From positions 1 to 64,000 of the forward strand of contig NZ_QPCG01000008.1 in the NCBI RefSeq assembly GCF_003351025.1: a stretch of 64,000 bases of DNA, written 5' to 3'. The notes under the pieces are model-generated. The model worked only from the letters and a program-made list of their open reading frames with translations, made no database searches and was not told the DNA's origin. A program made the translations under genes and the position numbers. Positions 26,703-35,263 of the stretch are shown one piece after another (positions within the stretch are counted from its first letter, which is position 1; every line of letters starts with the position of its first letter). Origin of the DNA: Mucilaginibacter endophyticus (GTDB lineage Bacteria > Bacteroidota > Bacteroidia > Sphingobacteriales > Sphingobacteriaceae).

Positions 26703-27140
26703 TCAAACGCAGGCTATCTTCTCTACGCGGTTGGCATGCCTGCCGCCTTCAAATTCAGTATTCAAAAATGTGGTAACTATAGCCTTTGCTTCTTCGGGGG
26801 TAACAAAGCGGGCCGGTACGCAAACTATGTTGGCATTGTTGTGGCTGCGGGCCAGTACGGCAATTTCTTCTTTCCAGCAAATAGCCGCACGAATGTTCTG
26901 ATGTTTATTGGCTGTTATAGCAACGCCATTAGCTGCACCACAAATCAGGATGCCAAGATCGCATTCGCCGCTTTCAACAGCATTGGCTACAGGATGCGCG
27001 AAATCAGGGTAATCAACCGACTCGGACGAGTAAGTGCCGAAGTCTTTTACTTCGATAGATGAAAGTGTTTCTGTTAAAATTTGTTTGTATTCATACCCGG
27101 CGTGATCCGAACCGATAGCGATTTTTAATCCTTGCATCAT
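26703..27140 (-). CDS. rpiB: Ribose-5-phosphate isomerase B
   Basis: Interconverts ribose 5-phosphate and ribulose 5-phosphate in the pentose phosphate pathway. GSDHAGYEYK near the N-terminus and LICGAANGVAI near residue 70 are the RpiB/LacAB signatures, with the active cysteine in ICG. At 145 residues the length is standard. Two consecutive ATG codons start the frame. A TACTTTTG promoter box lies only 4 nt upstream, so a leaderless or near-leaderless mRNA is expected. Confidence 0.95.
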   Translation of the reverse strand: MMQGLKIAIGSDHAGYEYKQILTETLSSIEVKDFGTYSSESVDYPDFAHPVANAVESGECDLGILICGAANGVAITANKHQNIRAAICWKEEIAVLARSHNNANIVCVPARFVTPEEAKAIVTTFLNTEFEGGRHANRVEKIACV

Positions 27141-27144
27141 TTAT

Positions 27145-27152
27145 CAAAAGTA
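27145..27152 (-). promoter_or_regulatory. -7 box of rpiB, leaderless configuration
   Basis: TACTTTTG on the minus strand matches TAnnTTTG exactly and is 4 nt from the first ATG. Confidence 0.5.
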
Positions 27153-27314
27153 TAACGTTTTATCACTTTTTAAAGGTAAATAATTTGTTATAAACAGGCT
27201 AATCTGCTTCGGCGAGAAACGGCGGATAATCCAATTGAAAATATGCAGATCTCACCTATTTACGATGGTTGCTGTTAAAAGAACATTTGAAGAGGCGCGG
27301 GTTGTCAAATAGGA

Positions 27315-28184
27315 TTAGTTCCCTTTATTGAATTCCAGCTCTTTTTTGATCTTTCTTTTTTCAACAAGGCCTGCTACAACTATACTCACTTCGTATAACA
27401 CGAATAGCGGAATACTAACCACTGTCATGGTAAGCATATCTGGTGTAGGGGTAACCACCGCAGCAATGATCAGGATCACTACAATAGCATAACGGCGGGT
27501 TTCTTTCATAAACTTAGGCGTCATAATGCCCAGGTTTGCCAGTATATAAACCAGTATTGGCAGCTGGAAAACCACGCCGGTAGCAAGCGTAAGCGTGGCT
27601 ACCGATGAAATATAAGAGTCAATATCAAACAAGTTTTGAATGGCTGTACTAACCGTATAGCTCGATAGGAAGTTGATTGACATTGGGGTGATCACAAAAT
27701 AACCGAATGTGATCCCTAAAAAGAAAAGAATACAGGCATAAAACACGAAACCTGTGGCTGCCTTACGCTCGGCCTCATGAAGGGCAGGCTTTATAAAACG
27801 CCATATTTCCCATATCAGGTACGGAACACCTAAGGTAATACCGATAATGAGCGATGAGTTGATCTGCAGGGTAAATTGACCTGCCATTTCGGTATTGATG
27901 AGATGTACATTTACGTTATCAATACAGAAACCATCGCGGTGAAGCGCGGCACCAAGTTTGCAAAGCATACGATAGGTCCAGAAGGTTGACTTGCTGGGAC
28001 CCATAATAATGGTACTGAAAATCCAGTCGTAGTAATAAAAAACAACAACGGTAAATACTACAATGGCTACTGAAGCTCTTACGAGGTGCCATCTTAAAGC
28101 CTCGAGGTGATCAAAGAACGACATTTCTGCCTCTAACGTTTTCCCTTTATCTTTTATGGCCTTGATGATCTTGCTGTCGCTCAT
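27315..28184 (-). CDS. tatC: Sec-independent protein translocase TatC
   Basis: Inner-membrane receptor of the twin-arginine pathway for folded proteins. The 289-residue protein has the N-terminal MSFFDHLEALRWHLVRA block and the conserved VPYLIWEIWRFIKPAL segment. About six membrane helices are seen, and the late segment VVTPTPDMLT. A longer than usual first periplasmic loop (residues ~60-105) contains two cysteines. No tatA is adjacent. It lies 67 nt downstream of accC on the same strand. Confidence 0.95.
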   Translation of the reverse strand: MSDSKIIKAIKDKGKTLEAEMSFFDHLEALRWHLVRASVAIVVFTVVVFYYYDWIFSTIIMGPSKSTFWTYRMLCKLGAALHRDGFCIDNVNVHLINTEMAGQFTLQINSSLIIGITLGVPYLIWEIWRFIKPALHEAERKAATGFVFYACILFFLGITFGYFVITPMSINFLSSYTVSTAIQNLFDIDSYISSVATLTLATGVVFQLPILVYILANLGIMTPKFMKETRRYAIVVILIIAAVVTPTPDMLTMTVVSIPLFVLYEVSIVVAGLVEKRKIKKELEFNKGN

Positions 28185-28251
28185 TATAATATATACCGCT
28201 GTATAAACGCTATCTTGCTAAGTACGTAATATTTTATGAAGATAGTTTGAA

Positions 28252-29586
28252 TTATATCTCAAATGTATCCATAAACTTGGTGGTAAAGTTACCGGCCCGG
28301 AAGTTTGGATCCTTCAATAATTTTAAATGGAATGGAATAGTGGTTTTAATACCCTCGATCACAAACTCGCTCAAAGCGCGCTCCATGGTGCTTAAAGCTT
28401 CATCGCGGGTTTGGGCCACGCAAATAACTTTAGCAATCATTGAGTCGTAGTTTGGAGGGATAACATAACCTGAGTAAACGTGCGTATCGATACGTACACC
28501 GTGACCACCCGGAGAGTGGAAATTGGTTATTTTACCTGGTGACGGGCGGAAACCGTTAAACGGATCTTCGGCATTGATACGGCACTCAATGGCATGCATT
28601 GTTGGCTCATAGTTTTTACCTGAGATAGGGATACCTGCAGCAACTTTAATTTGCTCTTTGATCAGGTCGAAGTTGATTACCTCTTCGGTAACCGGGTGTT
28701 CAACCTGGATACGGGTGTTCATCTCCATGAAGTAGAAATTACGGTCTTTATCAACCAAAAACTCTACTGTACCGGCACCTTCGTATTTTACAGCTTTGGC
28801 GCCTTTAATGGCAGCCTCACCCATTTTTTTACGAAGTTTTTCGGTCATGAAAGGCGATGGGGCTTCTTCAACCAGTTTCTGGTGACGGCGCTGGATAGAG
28901 CAATCACGTTCAGACAGGTGGCAAACTTTACCAAACTGGTCGCCTACAACCTGTATTTCAATGTGACGCGGGTCCTGAACATATTTTTCAAGGTACAGGC
29001 CATCGTTACCAAAGGCTGCACCAGATTCGGCACGGGCCGAGTCCCAGGCGTTTTCAAACTCTTCGTCTTTCCAAACAATACGCATACCACGGCCACCACC
29101 ACCGGCGGTAGCTTTCAGTATAACCGGGTAGCCAATTTTGTTGGCAATAGCAATGCCCGATTTAACATCAGAAAGTAAACCATCTGAACCGGGAACAATA
29201 GGTACACCGGCTTTTTTCATGGTGTCTTTAGCCGAAGCTTTATCACCCATCTGGTTGATCTGCTCGGCAGTAGCACCAATAAATTTGATACCATACTCAG
29301 CGCAAATAGCCGAGAACTTAGCGTTTTCAGACAAGAAACCGTAACCAGGGTGGATAGCATCCGCATTGGTTAACTCGGCAGCCGATATGATGTTAGGAAT
29401 ATTTAAATAGGAATCGCGGCTTGGCGGCGGACCGATACAAACAGCTTCATCAGCAAAACGAACATGCAGACTATCGCGGTCGGCAGTTGAATATACAGCA
29501 ACCGTTTTAATACCCATTTCCTTACAGGTACGGATAACACGAAGGGCGATCTCGCCACGGTTAGCTATTAATATTTTTTTAAACAT
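28252..29586 (-). CDS. accC: Acetyl-CoA carboxylase, biotin carboxylase subunit
   Basis: Carboxylates the biotin of AccB with bicarbonate and ATP, the first half of malonyl-CoA synthesis. FKKILIANRGEIALRVIR is the classical N-terminus. The ATP-grasp core contains KATAGGGGRGMR and CSIQRRHQK, and MEMNTRIQVEHPVTE carries the catalytic loop. At 444 residues it is full length. It is the last gene of the DUF177-rpmF-plsX-fabH-accB-accC series, after a 141-nt gap holding repeat E2. Confidence 0.97.
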   Translation of the reverse strand: MFKKILIANRGEIALRVIRTCKEMGIKTVAVYSTADRDSLHVRFADEAVCIGPPPSRDSYLNIPNIISAAELTNADAIHPGYGFLSENAKFSAICAEYGIKFIGATAEQINQMGDKASAKDTMKKAGVPIVPGSDGLLSDVKSGIAIANKIGYPVILKATAGGGGRGMRIVWKDEEFENAWDSARAESGAAFGNDGLYLEKYVQDPRHIEIQVVGDQFGKVCHLSERDCSIQRRHQKLVEEAPSPFMTEKLRKKMGEAAIKGAKAVKYEGAGTVEFLVDKDRNFYFMEMNTRIQVEHPVTEEVINFDLIKEQIKVAAGIPISGKNYEPTMHAIECRINAEDPFNGFRPSPGKITNFHSPGGHGVRIDTHVYSGYVIPPNYDSMIAKVICVAQTRDEALSTMERALSEFVIEGIKTTIPFHLKLLKDPNFRAGNFTTKFMDTFEI

Positions 29587-29598
29587 AAGTATATGTTA

Positions 29599-29725
29599 GT
29601 TAATGGTTGATTGAGTTAAGTGGTTGATTAGGTTATCAAACACTTAATTAGCTTAAACAATGAAAGGTTGATTTATAAAGCAGTAAACCACTCACTTAAT
29701 CAACCATTCACTTAATCAACTTAAC
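29599..29725. repeat. Inverted arms of GGTTGATTAAGTGA tandem repeat (E2)
   Basis: Arms at 29599-29632 and 29686-29725 are complements built from TGGTTGATTAAGTGA units. The second ends 2 nt from the accB stop. It sits inside the accB-accC gap of an otherwise compact operon, and no nested terminator is seen. Confidence 0.85.
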
Positions 29726-29727
29726 AA

Positions 29728-30201
29728 TTAAACTGGTTCTACTAAAAACAGTGGTTGATCGTACTCAACAGGTGAAGCGTTATCAACAAGTACTTTCACT
29801 ATACGGCCCGAAACTTCAGATTCAATTTCATTGAACAATTTCATAGCTTCGATGATACATACTACAGTACCTGGTTTTATTTCGTCGCCAACGTTTACAA
29901 ACAAAGGTTTATCCGGGCTTGATGAACGGTAAAAAGTACCGATCATTGGCGATTTAACGGTAATGTATTTCGATGTATCCGGAGCGGCCGGTGCAGCAGG
30001 TTCAACTGGCGTTGGGGCCGGAGCAGATGGCAATACCGGAGTAACAGGTTGTGTAACCGCCGGAATAGTAGCATGAACCACCGTAGGCTGTACCTCGTTG
30101 GTTTTTATTGTGATTTTAAAATCTTTTTGCTCGATTGATACTTCGTTCACGCCCGATTTGGAAACAAAGCGAATAAGGTCCTGAATTTGTTTAATATCCA
30201 T
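29728..30201 (-). CDS. accB: Acetyl-CoA carboxylase biotin carboxyl carrier protein
   Basis: Carries biotin between the carboxylase and transferase. The 157-residue protein has an N-terminal dimer region, a proline/alanine-rich linker (~60-80) and a C-terminal biotinyl domain. The biotin lysine is in EAMKL near residue 118, preceded by SPMIGTFYRSSSP. It is followed by accC. Confidence 0.97.
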   Translation of the reverse strand: MDIKQIQDLIRFVSKSGVNEVSIEQKDFKITIKTNEVQPTVVHATIPAVTQPVTPVLPSAPAPTPVEPAAPAAPDTSKYITVKSPMIGTFYRSSSPDKPLFVNVGDEIKPGTVVCIIEAMKLFNEIESEVSGRIVKVLVDNASPVEYDQPLFLVEPV

Positions 30202-30250
30202 GTTGAAGGATTAATTGGTTTGGGACAAAGTTTATATCTAAGTTATACTC

Positions 30251-30466
30251 AAATGTGCAGATATGCAAATGTGCAGATATGCAGATTACTATGTTGATTA
30301 ATTAGTGAACAGATTACTACATGTAGCCTGTTATTTACATTGTTCATAAGCAAGTAACAGGCGCTTTTTACGGATGTTTTAATTTTTTGATATATCAAAT
30401 ATGCTTTTTTATAGAAATTTCGCACATCTGCACATCTGAAATCTACGCATCTATAATCGGCACATC
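30251..30466. repeat. Inverted arms of degenerate GTGCAGAT repeat (F2)
   Basis: Left arm 30251-30286 is a run of ATGTGCAGATATGCAA units. Right arm 30421-30466 is complementary and overlaps the fabH stop. Inside the loop a GCCTGTTA/TAACAGGC hairpin is followed by TTTTT on the plus strand, opposite to gene direction. Confidence 0.8.
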
Positions 30467-31454
30467 AATAGGCCCATTTCAAATATACCGAGCCCCAGGT
30501 AAAGCCACCGCCGAAAGCCGCTAAAATAAGGTTGTCCCCTTTTTTGAACTTGCTTTCCCACTCCCATAAACATAGCGGAATGGTACCGTTGGTGGTGTTG
30601 CCGTAACGCTCAATATTAATGATCACCTTTTCGGGGCTGATACCTGTACGGTTTGCAGTAGCGTCGATAATGCGCTTGTTGGCTTGATGCGGCACCAACC
30701 AGGCAATATCATCGCCTGTAAGGTTGTTACGCTCCATTACCTCATGTGCAACATCAGCCATATTGGTTACCGCGAATTTAAACACCGCCTGCCCTTCCTG
30801 GTAAGCATAATGTTCGCCCGCGTCAACAGTAGCATGACTGGCTGGTTTTAATGAACCGCCTGCCTTAAGGTTAAGGTACTGGCCGCCGGCGCCATCGCTT
30901 CTTAAAATAGAATCGATAAGGCCGTTGCCTTCCTCATTTGGCTCAAGCAGGGCAGCGCCGCAACCATCACCAAAAATGATGCAGGTAGCACGGTCTTTAT
31001 AGTTTACAATGGCCGACATTTTATCGCCGCCAACAACCAATACTTTTTTATGCTTGCCGCTTTCAATAAACTGCGCGCCCGAGGTTAAGCCATACAGGAA
31101 ACCTGAGCAGGCTGCCTGCAAATCAAATCCCCATGCATTTTTTGCGCCAATTTTATGGGCTAAAATGTTGGCCGTAGCCGGGAATATCATGTCGGGGGTG
31201 GTAGTACAGAAGATGATAAGATCGATCTCATCGGCACCGATGCCGCGTTTTTTAAGGAGCTCGGTAACGGCAGGGACCGCCATATCAGATGTAGCAAGGC
31301 CTTCGCCTTTTAATATGCGTCGCTCTTTGATACCGGTACGGCTGGTTATCCACTCGTCATTTGTATCAACCATTGTTTCCAGTTCCTGGTTGGTTAATAC
31401 ATAGTCGGGAACGTAACCATGTACAGCGGTAATAGCGGCATGAACTTTACTCAT
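30465..31454 (-). CDS. fabH: 3-oxoacyl-ACP synthase III
   Basis: Starts fatty acid synthesis by condensing acetyl- or branched acyl-CoA with malonyl-ACP. The Cys-His-Asn triad is in QAACSGFLYG (near 115), VPHQANKRI (near 255) and YGNTTNGTIPL (near 283). At 329 residues it is full length, with the usual FGGGFTWGS near the end. It lies 10 nt after plsX on the same strand. Confidence 0.97.
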   Translation of the reverse strand: MSKVHAAITAVHGYVPDYVLTNQELETMVDTNDEWITSRTGIKERRILKGEGLATSDMAVPAVTELLKKRGIGADEIDLIIFCTTTPDMIFPATANILAHKIGAKNAWGFDLQAACSGFLYGLTSGAQFIESGKHKKVLVVGGDKMSAIVNYKDRATCIIFGDGCGAALLEPNEEGNGLIDSILRSDGAGGQYLNLKAGGSLKPASHATVDAGEHYAYQEGQAVFKFAVTNMADVAHEVMERNNLTGDDIAWLVPHQANKRIIDATANRTGISPEKVIINIERYGNTTNGTIPLCLWEWESKFKKGDNLILAAFGGGFTWGSVYLKWAY

Positions 31455-31464
31455 CTTTATAAAA

Positions 31465-32403
31465 TTACTGGAATGCTTGTTTTATTTTATCAACGAGGTT
31501 ACTCTCTACCATATTCCTTGACAAAAGGACCATGTTTTTTATAGCCTCCGGACTCGAGATGCCGTGACCAACAACAACGGGGGCATTTACACCCAGTATT
31601 GGGCTACCGCCGTATTGTTCATAATTAAACCTGTCAAAAAACTCGTCCTTCAGCTGTTTCTTCCTCGTTATAACGTAAAACGATTCGGCAAGCTTTAATA
31701 TTACATTGCCGGTAAAACCATCGCATACATACACGTCGGTACCTTCGCTAAAAAGATCGCGTCCTTCAACATTACCAACAAAGTTAAACAACCTTGTTTC
31801 TTTCATTAACGGGTAGGTAGCCTGGCAAAGTAAATTGCCTTTTTCCTCTTCTTCGCCAATGTTTATGAGCGCAACCCGTGGGTTAGGTATATCATAAACG
31901 GTTTGGGCAAACAAGCTGCCAAGTACCCCGAACTGAACAAGCACATCGGGTTTGCAATCGGCATTGGCACCTACATCCAACAAAATACCCAAACCTCCTT
32001 TAAGTTTGGGTACAATAGTAGTCATAGCCGGGCGTACAACACCCGGAATGGTTTTTACACTGAACATGGCGCCAACAAGCATAGCGCCGGTGTTACCAGC
32101 TGACGAGAAGGCCTGAATTTCGCCGGCTTTAAGCAGTTGAAAACCAACTGATATGCTGGAGTCAGGCTTCTGGACAATAGCTTTGGTAGGATGCTCGCCC
32201 ATGCCAATAACTTCGGTTGTATGTACAAACTCGAAGTGATCGGGGCTTACACCATTTTCCTGAAGAATACTTACTGTAACTTCCTTATCGCCAATAAGAA
32301 CCAGTTTCTGGTCGGCGGATAAAGTTTTATAAGCTTCGATAGCTCCTAAAACAGCTGCTTTGGGAGCGTAATCACCGCCCATAATGTCTAAGCCAATCTT
32401 CAT
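31465..32403 (-). CDS. plsX: Phosphate acyltransferase PlsX
   Basis: Makes acyl-phosphate from acyl-ACP for phospholipid synthesis. The start KIGLDIMGGDYAPKA, then SAGNTGAML, and VCDGFTGNVILK are typical blocks. At 312 residues the length fits. Between rpmF (16-nt gap) and fabH (10-nt gap), the usual bacterial order. Confidence 0.97.
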   Translation of the reverse strand: MKIGLDIMGGDYAPKAAVLGAIEAYKTLSADQKLVLIGDKEVTVSILQENGVSPDHFEFVHTTEVIGMGEHPTKAIVQKPDSSISVGFQLLKAGEIQAFSSAGNTGAMLVGAMFSVKTIPGVVRPAMTTIVPKLKGGLGILLDVGANADCKPDVLVQFGVLGSLFAQTVYDIPNPRVALINIGEEEEKGNLLCQATYPLMKETRLFNFVGNVEGRDLFSEGTDVYVCDGFTGNVILKLAESFYVITRKKQLKDEFFDRFNYEQYGGSPILGVNAPVVVGHGISSPEAIKNMVLLSRNMVESNLVDKIKQAFQ

Positions 32404-32419
32404 TTGCAGAAAATTAAAC

Positions 32420-32611
32420 TTATGCTACTGCTGCTTTCTCAATAAGAACTTTACCGTTGTAGTAAACATTACCATCAACAGTGTATGCTCTGTGTGGCAA
32501 GTGCACAGCGCCTGTAGTTTGGCAGGTAGTTAAAGTTGGAGCTTCCGCTTTGTAATGAGTTCTGCGTTTATCTCTCCTTGATTTCGAAAATTTCCGCTTT
32601 GGATGTGGCAT
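32420..32611 (-). CDS. rpmF: 50S ribosomal protein L32
   Basis: Large-subunit protein of 63 residues with the typical start MPHPKRKFSKSRRDKRR. Only one cysteine (TTCQTTG) is seen, so this is a form without the four-cysteine zinc site. It is located directly after the DUF177 gene. Confidence 0.97.
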   Translation of the reverse strand: MPHPKRKFSKSRRDKRRTHYKAEAPTLTTCQTTGAVHLPHRAYTVDGNVYYNGKVLIEKAAVA

Positions 32612-32627
32612 AATATCCTAATATTAA

Positions 32628-33152
32628 TTATTTGTTCATGTTCCTGAGCGCATCCCACCGTGGGTCTGTTTGCTCACTTTGTTCATCATTTGCCGAAAGC
32701 TTATTCAGCTTATCAAGCATTTCTTTATCACAATAAGGGGTTTCGCCCTCGTTGTCGCAAACCGAAATAAACGGTACTGCAACGTTTATGTATTCATAAA
32801 TCAACCCGGCTATATCAATCTCATGATCGTTTTTACCAAGGGTGATGATCTCTTCGTCTTCATCAATCTCCTCATCACTGAACTTAGCTATCTGCTGTTC
32901 AGTAATATCAACCTGTTGAGGCAATTGCGATAAACACCTGTCGCAGGCGGTATCAATTGTGCCGTCAATCTTAAAGTTCAGGATCAGCATAGTTTCCTGC
33001 TTATCCAGTTCAACCTCACAGTGCAGGGTTGCCCTTTTTACCAGTGAGTATTCAAACTCATCAAAAAAGTCATCCTGTATGTCATACTCAAATTGGTGTT
33101 TCCCCAATTTAAGCCCCGTAAAGGGAATCGAATATTTCTTAAGCGATTTCAA
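32628..33152 (-). CDS. yceD: DUF177/YceD-family protein
   Basis: A 174-residue protein of the DUF177 family, which is linked to 23S rRNA accumulation and ribosome assembly and is nearly always next to rpmF. It has CDRC near residue 90 and a second pair of cysteines (SVCDN, PYCDK), so metal binding is possible. Acidic runs fill the middle. The start is set at TTG 33152 (product beginning KSLKKYSIPFTGLKLG). A longer frame from 33173 would start inside the promoter box. Confidence 0.85.
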   Translation of the reverse strand: MKSLKKYSIPFTGLKLGKHQFEYDIQDDFFDEFEYSLVKRATLHCEVELDKQETMLILNFKIDGTIDTACDRCLSQLPQQVDITEQQIAKFSDEEIDEDEEIITLGKNDHEIDIAGLIYEYINVAVPFISVCDNEGETPYCDKEMLDKLNKLSANDEQSEQTDPRWDALRNMNK

Positions 33153-33170
33153 TGAGCAACAATTAGCCCG

Positions 33171-33201
33171 CAAATGTAGGGAAAAATACCATAACTGGAA
33201 A
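33171..33201 (-). promoter_or_regulatory. Promoter of the yceD-rpmF-plsX-fabH-acc operon
   Basis: On the minus strand TTTC is followed after 19 nt by a perfect TACATTTG. Predicted transcription start is near 33165, giving a short leader to the TTG start. Confidence 0.6.
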
Positions 33202-33225
33202 GTGTTTTTTTATTTTGACTTTTCA

Positions 33226-33262
33226 CCAAGGTAAATGCCCAAAGGCGAAAGCTAAAAGGTTG
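33226..33262. repeat. Single arm of AAAGGCGAAAG repeat (G2)
   Basis: CCCAAAGGCGAAAGCTAAAAGG matches the vocabulary of G1. No complementary arm is seen. It lies between the subtilase stop and the yceD promoter. Confidence 0.5.
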
Positions 33263-33311
33263 ATAGTTAGGAAGATTTTCATGCGGAATTGTCTTCTTAA
33301 TTATCATAAAA

Positions 33312-34961
33312 TTAATTGACCAAAACCTCGGCTTTCATTTTTGACGCAAGTTGTAAGGCTTTGTAAGCGTTTACAATACCACCTGTTTTTGAAAGTGTTG
33401 TGAAATCAACCTTTTCGGTTTTGCTTCCGGGCTTCAAAACCATTGTGCCGGTAAGCGGTGTAGCCGAGCCTAAAATGGCTTCCTTTACCTGTTTAGCGCT
33501 GAGGTTAGGATAATATTCTAATATCAAAGCGGCTATGCCGGCAGTTATTGGCGATGAAAAGCTGGTTCCGTCTTCGGTGTCAACTTCAGCATCGGTAGTA
33601 ATAGATGTTACCTTTACCCCCGGCGCAAAAATGTCGACACTCTTTTTGCCGTAGTTAGAGAAATCGCCGGCAAGGTTTTGCCCTAATTTTGATCCCGAAG
33701 CGCCCACACTAATTACATTATCAGCGTCTGTTGACGATCCGTCTAAAAAGGTATCATTCGGAAACTCAGGCTGTGTGTCCATATCCTGGTTGTCGTTACC
33801 TGCGGCCATTACCAGTAACACATTTTTTGAAGCGGCATATTTAAAGGCTGCGTCAACCCACTCTTTATGCGGCGAAATCTTTTTGCCGAAGCTCATGTTA
33901 ACCACCCTGGCGCCGTTATCAACCGCGTAGCGGATGGCATTGGCCACGTCTTTATCGTATTCATCGCCGTTAGGTACGGCTTTAATGATCATTAGTTTTA
34001 CATTGTCGGCTACGCCATTAATGCCGTAGTTGTTATTACGTACAGCGCCAATCAGTCCGGCTACGCCTGTGCCGTGTGCTGCATCGGCAAATTTTACCAG
34101 GTTATTGCCATATGGCTTACCGTCCATAACATCCGGATCGTCACCCACAATGCGTTTGCGCGATGTAAGATCGGGTGAGATATCATTGTTAAGCTTGGCC
34201 AGGTATTCGCTCAAATCTTTAATGATCTTGGCATTGGTTGAGTTGGCGCCCTCCTGCGCAAATACCGATTCCCAAACATATTTGCTTTGGCTCAGGGTAT
34301 CATTGCTGGCTTTCACGCGTACCAGATCGGCCTGGGTAAAGGTGCCATTGGCAGGCAAATTAAGACCGCGTTTAATGTATCCGCTGGTAACCATCAGCGC
34401 GTTCATCACCGGCGAAAGTTGGCCGATTTCGGTGTTGGCTTTATTCACTGTAGAATCATATACAGTTTTAACACGCAGCCAGTAGGCATATTCCTTTTTA
34501 TCGGTCGCTGTCGAGTCGGTAACTGAAGCATATTTACCTTTCAGCTTATTGTATTCGCGTACTTCTTCTGTGGTTTGGGTAAAATCGGCTTTGCCGCCCG
34601 GGCCACCTAAAAAGTTCCAGCCATGGATATCATCAATGTAACCGTTATGGTCGTCGTCAATGCCGTTCCCCGGAATTTCTTTTTTGTTTACCCATAAAAC
34701 TGTTTTCAGGTCTGTTTGCAGGGTGTCAGCACCGCTGTCGATAGTAGCGACAACCACGGGCTTACTTTTTTTGCCTTGTAAAAACAAATAAGCCTGCTTT
34801 AAGCTGATGCCGTAAAAGCCGGTCTCCTTTAAATCAAGCAGGTGCCATGCTTTTGGCGGGGCAGGGTCGGCGGCGGGTGCCTGTTGTGCCGATGCCGGTA
34901 GATTAATTAATAATGCTGCTGATAAGGTGGTTGCGCTTACGTACTTACAAAATTTGAACAT
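33312..34961 (-). CDS. Secreted subtilisin-like serine peptidase (S8)
   Basis: Exported protease of 549 residues with a signal peptide ending ASAQQ near residue 27. The triad is Asp75 (ATIDSGAD), His near 295 (DAAHGTGVAG) and Ser near 467 (DGTSFSSP), and the oxyanion Asn is in MAAGNDNQD. About 220 residues separate Asp and His, far more than the ~35-40 of subtilisin. This insert carries Asp/Gly-rich GIDDDHNGYIDD, which could bind calcium, and a helical segment. No propeptide domain or C-terminal secretion domain is evident. Monocistronic. Confidence 0.93.
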   Translation of the reverse strand: MFKFCKYVSATTLSAALLINLPASAQQAPAADPAPPKAWHLLDLKETGFYGISLKQAYLFLQGKKSKPVVVATIDSGADTLQTDLKTVLWVNKKEIPGNGIDDDHNGYIDDIHGWNFLGGPGGKADFTQTTEEVREYNKLKGKYASVTDSTATDKKEYAYWLRVKTVYDSTVNKANTEIGQLSPVMNALMVTSGYIKRGLNLPANGTFTQADLVRVKASNDTLSQSKYVWESVFAQEGANSTNAKIIKDLSEYLAKLNNDISPDLTSRKRIVGDDPDVMDGKPYGNNLVKFADAAHGTGVAGLIGAVRNNNYGINGVADNVKLMIIKAVPNGDEYDKDVANAIRYAVDNGARVVNMSFGKKISPHKEWVDAAFKYAASKNVLLVMAAGNDNQDMDTQPEFPNDTFLDGSSTDADNVISVGASGSKLGQNLAGDFSNYGKKSVDIFAPGVKVTSITTDAEVDTEDGTSFSSPITAGIAALILEYYPNLSAKQVKEAILGSATPLTGTMVLKPGSKTEKVDFTTLSKTGGIVNAYKALQLASKMKAEVLVN

Positions 34962-35070
34962 GAACAGTGTTTTAGATGGTGTCTTTATTTTAAAGACTTA
35001 ATGTATCGTTTTAGTTTTTATATCCAACCTTTTACGTGTCGGTTGTGATTAATGTTAATCTCCTTTTTTC

Positions 35071-35160
35071 AGGGCGTTCCAGCCAGCTGGCTGGCGGGCT
35101 ATCCGCTCATACGCCTGCAGGCATTACGCCCATGGCCGGTATCCGCTGCTATCCCTAACG
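35071..35160. repeat. GC-rich intergenic repeat ending CCGCTGCTATCCCTAACG (family N)
   Basis: A GC-rich block (GGGCGTTCCAGCC ... GCTATCCCTAACG) with internal palindromes CCAGCTGG and CCTGCAGG and twofold GCTATCCGC/GTATCCGC. It is non-coding and unlike its AT-rich surroundings. One copy in this window. Confidence 0.55.
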
Positions 35161-35165
35161 CAAAC

Positions 35166-35257
35166 TGTCTGAACTCGAATTTTTGGAATTAGAGAATTTT
35201 TAGAATTTGCTTAACATTCTGTTTATTTCTTTAATTCCAAAAATTCGAGTTCAGACA
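35166..35257. repeat. Perfect 26-bp inverted repeat after aldehyde dehydrogenase (family J)
   Basis: Arms 35166-35191 and 35232-35257 are exact complements (they contain CTGAACTCGAATTTTTGG) around a 40-nt spacer that itself holds AATTTTTAGAATT variants. The right arm ends 6 nt from the gene stop. It probably folds in the 3' UTR. Confidence 0.85.
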
Positions 35258-35263
35258 ATTCAT

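Noticed and set aside
33153..33173. Upstream TTG start for yceD
   Set aside because: It lies within the TACATTTG promoter box and adds residues absent from the family.
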